A stretch of DNA of 8,177 nucleotides from Caldisericaceae bacterium (GTDB lineage Bacteria; Calditrichota; Calditrichia; Calditrichales; Calditrichaceae). A program made the translations under genes and the position numbers. Every line of letters begins with the position of its first letter. Within the stretch, counting starts at the first letter, position 1. This document shows, in pieces, positions 5,967-8,177 of this stretch. A model generated the notes under the pieces. It saw only the letters and a list, made by a program, of their open reading frames with translations. It ran no database searches and was not told where the DNA came from. Location of the stretch: NCBI GenBank assembly GCA_021160885.1, contig JAGHBR010000305.1, positions 1-8,177 of the forward strand. Reading direction: 5' to 3'.

Positions 5967-7073
5967 ATGATTCAGTTAAGTAAAATCCTGAAATCCGTAC
6001 CCATATTTCATACACTTGGTAAAGAAAGCATCGATTTTATTATTCAAAGATTAAAATTTAAAACCTTTGGCCCCAACGAAACCGTTTGCAAAATTGGTGA
6101 CCCTGGCGATGAAATGTACATTATCATTAATGGTGAGGTAAAAATTTGCGTTTACGATGAACAGGGAAATGAAACGGTTGTGGCTACTTTAAAAGCAGGC
6201 GAATATTTTGGAGAAATGGCCCTGCTCACCGGCGAACCAAGGTCCGCTTCAGTAATTACTACAAAGGATTCTGAGATGTTTGCCCTGCACAAAAATGATT
6301 TTGATGTGATTCTTGAAAGATTTCCATCGATTTCGATCAGTATCGGTAAAATAATGAGTCAAAGATTGCGGGAAACTTTAGCCAAGGCTTCACACTTGCC
6401 TAATGTAAACAAACTTGAAACCGGTCAGCAAGGCCCTCGTGGTAGCCTAAAAGATGTGCCCCTCGTTGACCTGATCAGATTTTGTGAAGCTAATTCATTA
6501 ACCGGAACTGTCAAATTAGACAAAAATGGAGAACAGGGCCAACTGGAGTTTAAAGCGGGGCAATTGCAAAAAGTAAGCCTTGGCAATTTAACCGAAGATC
6601 AGGCTTTGGATACTATGATTAGTTGGACAGATGGTAATTTTGAAATCGAGCTTAAACCTATTAAACTGGATGGCCTGGTTGAGGATAAGACAGAGACCAA
6701 AGAACAGCTTAAAATTCGACACATTTTAATTTTAATTAATTCATTAGTGGTGCAAAAAATAATTGAGCGTGCTTTAAATGGGCTTGGCTACAAAGTTTTT
6801 AAAGCCCGCAACATCAGCGATGGCCTAGATTTAATGGAGAAAGAAGACATCCATCTGATTATTTCTGACATTAAATTACCTGATGGGGAAGCTGGCGCAC
6901 TAATTGAGCAAATCAGGAAGCAAAATGAGAATCCAATTATTTTCCTGGGTGAGCCGAATATTAAAGAAGAGGTTTTAACCCCAATTAAAAAGAGTTCGGG
7001 CGTCAAAATTACAAATAGTCACGAAGTGAGTGAAATTGTACAATTAATCGAACATTTTAATCAAAATGGATAA
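5967..7073 (+). CDS. Cyclic-nucleotide-binding / PATAN (DUF4388) / pseudo-receiver protein
   Basis: A 368-residue soluble protein with three domains. Residues 5-140 are a CAP-type cyclic-nucleotide-binding domain. Its phosphate-binding cassette FGEMALLTGEPRSASV (81-96) keeps Glu83 and Arg92, which in this family contact the ribose and cyclic phosphate, so binding of cAMP or cGMP is plausible. Residues 158-228 are a PATAN/DUF4388 domain (GSLKDVPLVDLIRFCEANSL, then GQLEFKAGQL and WTDGNFEI), a protein-interaction module of bacterial signalling. Residues 251-364 have a response-regulator receiver fold. Asp301 (IISDIKLPDGE) stands at the phosphoacceptor position, but the usual acidic pair is replaced by Ile257-Asn258 (HILILINS), the conserved Thr/Ser by Gly328, and the Lys-Pro near the end is absent. 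It is therefore unlikely to be phosphorylated in the normal way. There is no helix-turn-helix, so it is not a Crp-type regulator. The stop overlaps the next gene by eight bases. Confidence 0.88.
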   Translation: MIQLSKILKSVPIFHTLGKESIDFIIQRLKFKTFGPNETVCKIGDPGDEMYIIINGEVKICVYDEQGNETVVATLKAGEYFGEMALLTGEPRSASVITTKDSEMFALHKNDFDVILERFPSISISIGKIMSQRLRETLAKASHLPNVNKLETGQQGPRGSLKDVPLVDLIRFCEANSLTGTVKLDKNGEQGQLEFKAGQLQKVSLGNLTEDQALDTMISWTDGNFEIELKPIKLDGLVEDKTETKEQLKIRHILILINSLVVQKIIERALNGLGYKVFKARNISDGLDLMEKEDIHLIISDIKLPDGEAGALIEQIRKQNENPIIFLGEPNIKEEVLTPIKKSSGVKITNSHEVSEIVQLIEHFNQNG

Positions 7074-8163
7074 AATACTTTTTGAGCAATTAAAACGCGT
7101 GCCGCTGTTTTCTGAAATTTCAGAAGAAGACTTGAATCTGATTTACCAAAAATTAGAACCAGTCTATTTTAAAAAAGGCAGTATAATTATCAGGGAAGGG
7201 GATTTAGGGGATTGCTTTTACATCATTAAGAGTGGATCAGTGAGAGTGGAAACCCATCCGGAAGATGTGGAACATCCAATAATATTAGCCAGGCTGGAAG
7301 AAGGCGATTACTTTGGAGAAATGGCCCTCATTACAGGCGAACCACGCTCGGCTACGGTTATGGCCGAAACGGATGTTGAAGTCTGGCGTTTACGTAAATC
7401 TGAGTTTGATCAACTCATTTTGAAAAATCCGAATATTACTTTAACCTTAACACACATGCTTACCCATCGCTTAATTAAAACCAATAAAGCGCTTCAGGAA
7501 ACCGAAATTCAGTTTCTAAAAAAAATACATCCTCGTGGGAATTTAAAGGACTTTGGATTGATACGAATCTTAAATTTTGCCGAACAAAATGCCCTCACCG
7601 GACGCATTATTTTAAAGCAGGATAATAAAAAGGCAATTTTTGAGTATGAAAAAGGTCAATTATTACATCTTGATTATGAAGATAAACAAGAAGATGAGGC
7701 TTTAGATGAATTGTTGAATTGGAAAGAAGGCACATTTTTTATTGAACCGCGTTTATTTGATCTTGACAGCCATCCCTTAAGTGAAAATCCAGGCTGGTCA
7801 AAAGAAGAAAGCCGCATTCTAAATGCTATTGAGCGTTATTTGTTAGAAAAATTTTCTGATCTGATACAAAGCGCAGGAAGTAAAAATCTGCAGTTAGCTT
7901 TAAATAGAGCGCAGCACAAATTACGATCTATTTTTGATGAAATTGAAACGATCAATATTCAAATCTTGCCCGAAATAAAAATCGATTTATCTCAAATCAA
8001 CAAATTTAGTGAAAAATACATTTTGTTGTTTGCTTTATTATTAAATCAGATTCTTAAAAACCTTTCGCGGGATGTCATTGGACTTGATTTTTTTGAAATC
8101 CGCTCCAATCAGCCAGAAATAGATGAAGTGCTTGAACAACAGCAATTTTACATGCTTTTTTGA
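7066..8163 (+). CDS. Cyclic-nucleotide-binding / PATAN (DUF4388) protein with novel C-terminus
   Basis: A 365-residue paralogue of the preceding protein over its first two domains. Residues 5-138 are a cyclic-nucleotide-binding domain with cassette FGEMALITGEPRSATV (83-98; Glu85 and Arg94 kept). Residues 156-226 are a PATAN/DUF4388 domain (RGNLKDFGLIRILNFAEQNAL, then AIFEYEKGQLLHL and WKEGTFFIEP). From about 245 to the end is a mainly helical region that I do not recognise. It has amphipathic helices around 245-295 and a hydrophobic helix at 318-333 (YILLFALLLNQILKNL) that is too short and mixed for a confident membrane segment. There is no receiver and no DNA-binding domain. The ATG overlaps the end of the upstream gene (ATGGATAA) and has no ribosome binding site of its own, so translation is probably coupled. 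The pair looks like a tandem duplication with divergence at the output end. The gene is complete. Confidence 0.87.
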   Translation: MDKILFEQLKRVPLFSEISEEDLNLIYQKLEPVYFKKGSIIIREGDLGDCFYIIKSGSVRVETHPEDVEHPIILARLEEGDYFGEMALITGEPRSATVMAETDVEVWRLRKSEFDQLILKNPNITLTLTHMLTHRLIKTNKALQETEIQFLKKIHPRGNLKDFGLIRILNFAEQNALTGRIILKQDNKKAIFEYEKGQLLHLDYEDKQEDEALDELLNWKEGTFFIEPRLFDLDSHPLSENPGWSKEESRILNAIERYLLEKFSDLIQSAGSKNLQLALNRAQHKLRSIFDEIETINIQILPEIKIDLSQINKFSEKYILLFALLLNQILKNLSRDVIGLDFFEIRSNQPEIDEVLEQQQFYMLF

Positions 8164-8177
8164 ACAATCCGACGATC

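Noticed and set aside
5967..8163. Crp/Fnr-type transcription regulators
   Set aside because: The N-terminal domain fits, but the following region is PATAN/DUF4388 and no helix-turn-helix is visible in either protein.
1..8177. CRISPR arrays, tRNA or rRNA genes, riboswitches
   Set aside because: I saw no regularly spaced direct repeats, no cloverleaf or ribosomal sequence, and no known riboswitch core in any intergenic stretch.

Overview
This is a bacterial window with an AT-rich base composition. Some genes have clear Shine-Dalgarno sites and others have none. The gene types are multiheme c cytochromes with a diheme-type cytochrome b, an OPT peptide transporter, and cyclic-nucleotide-binding proteins carrying a PATAN/DUF4388 domain. 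This mix would fit an environmental, respiratory bacterium of the FCB or deltaproteobacterial type (for example Calditrichota or Ignavibacteria). That placement is only a guess; no marker gene is present.

Layout. (1) Positions 1-1214, minus strand: the remains of a membrane electron-transfer module. It holds a seven-heme cytochrome c with signal peptide and C-terminal membrane anchor, a translationally coupled cytochrome b, and part of a second multiheme cytochrome. All three carry lesions: a one-base frameshift at a six-C run, loss of most of the cytochrome b, and an in-frame stop in the third reading frame. (2) Positions 1215-1629: a divergent intergenic region. It holds a 132-bp palindromic, MITE-like element with 18-bp terminal inverted repeats and a possible 4-bp target duplication, then a small AT-rich hairpin. 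(3) Positions 1630-3469: two convergent metallophosphoesterases of different subfamilies, one plus and one minus (YkuE/LpxG-like). (4) Positions 3626-5659: an intact OPT-family transporter with a good ribosome binding site and a textbook Rho-independent terminator. (5) Positions 5765-8163: a probable three-gene operon. It encodes a 62-residue tail-anchored membrane protein and two paralogous proteins that each start with a cyclic-nucleotide-binding domain followed by a PATAN/DUF4388 domain. The first then ends in a receiver domain that has lost most of its phosphorylation site. The second ends in an unrecognised helical region. Neither has a DNA-binding domain.

How the genes may work together. 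The last operon looks like a signalling unit that senses a cyclic nucleotide and acts through protein-protein contacts, possibly at the membrane through the small protein. The cytochrome module looks non-functional as written, unless the lesions are assembly or sequencing errors. The transporter and the two phosphoesterases appear to be independent transcription units. The most interesting items are the cyclic-nucleotide/PATAN operon with its degenerate receiver, the MITE-like element, and the decaying cytochrome cluster beside it.
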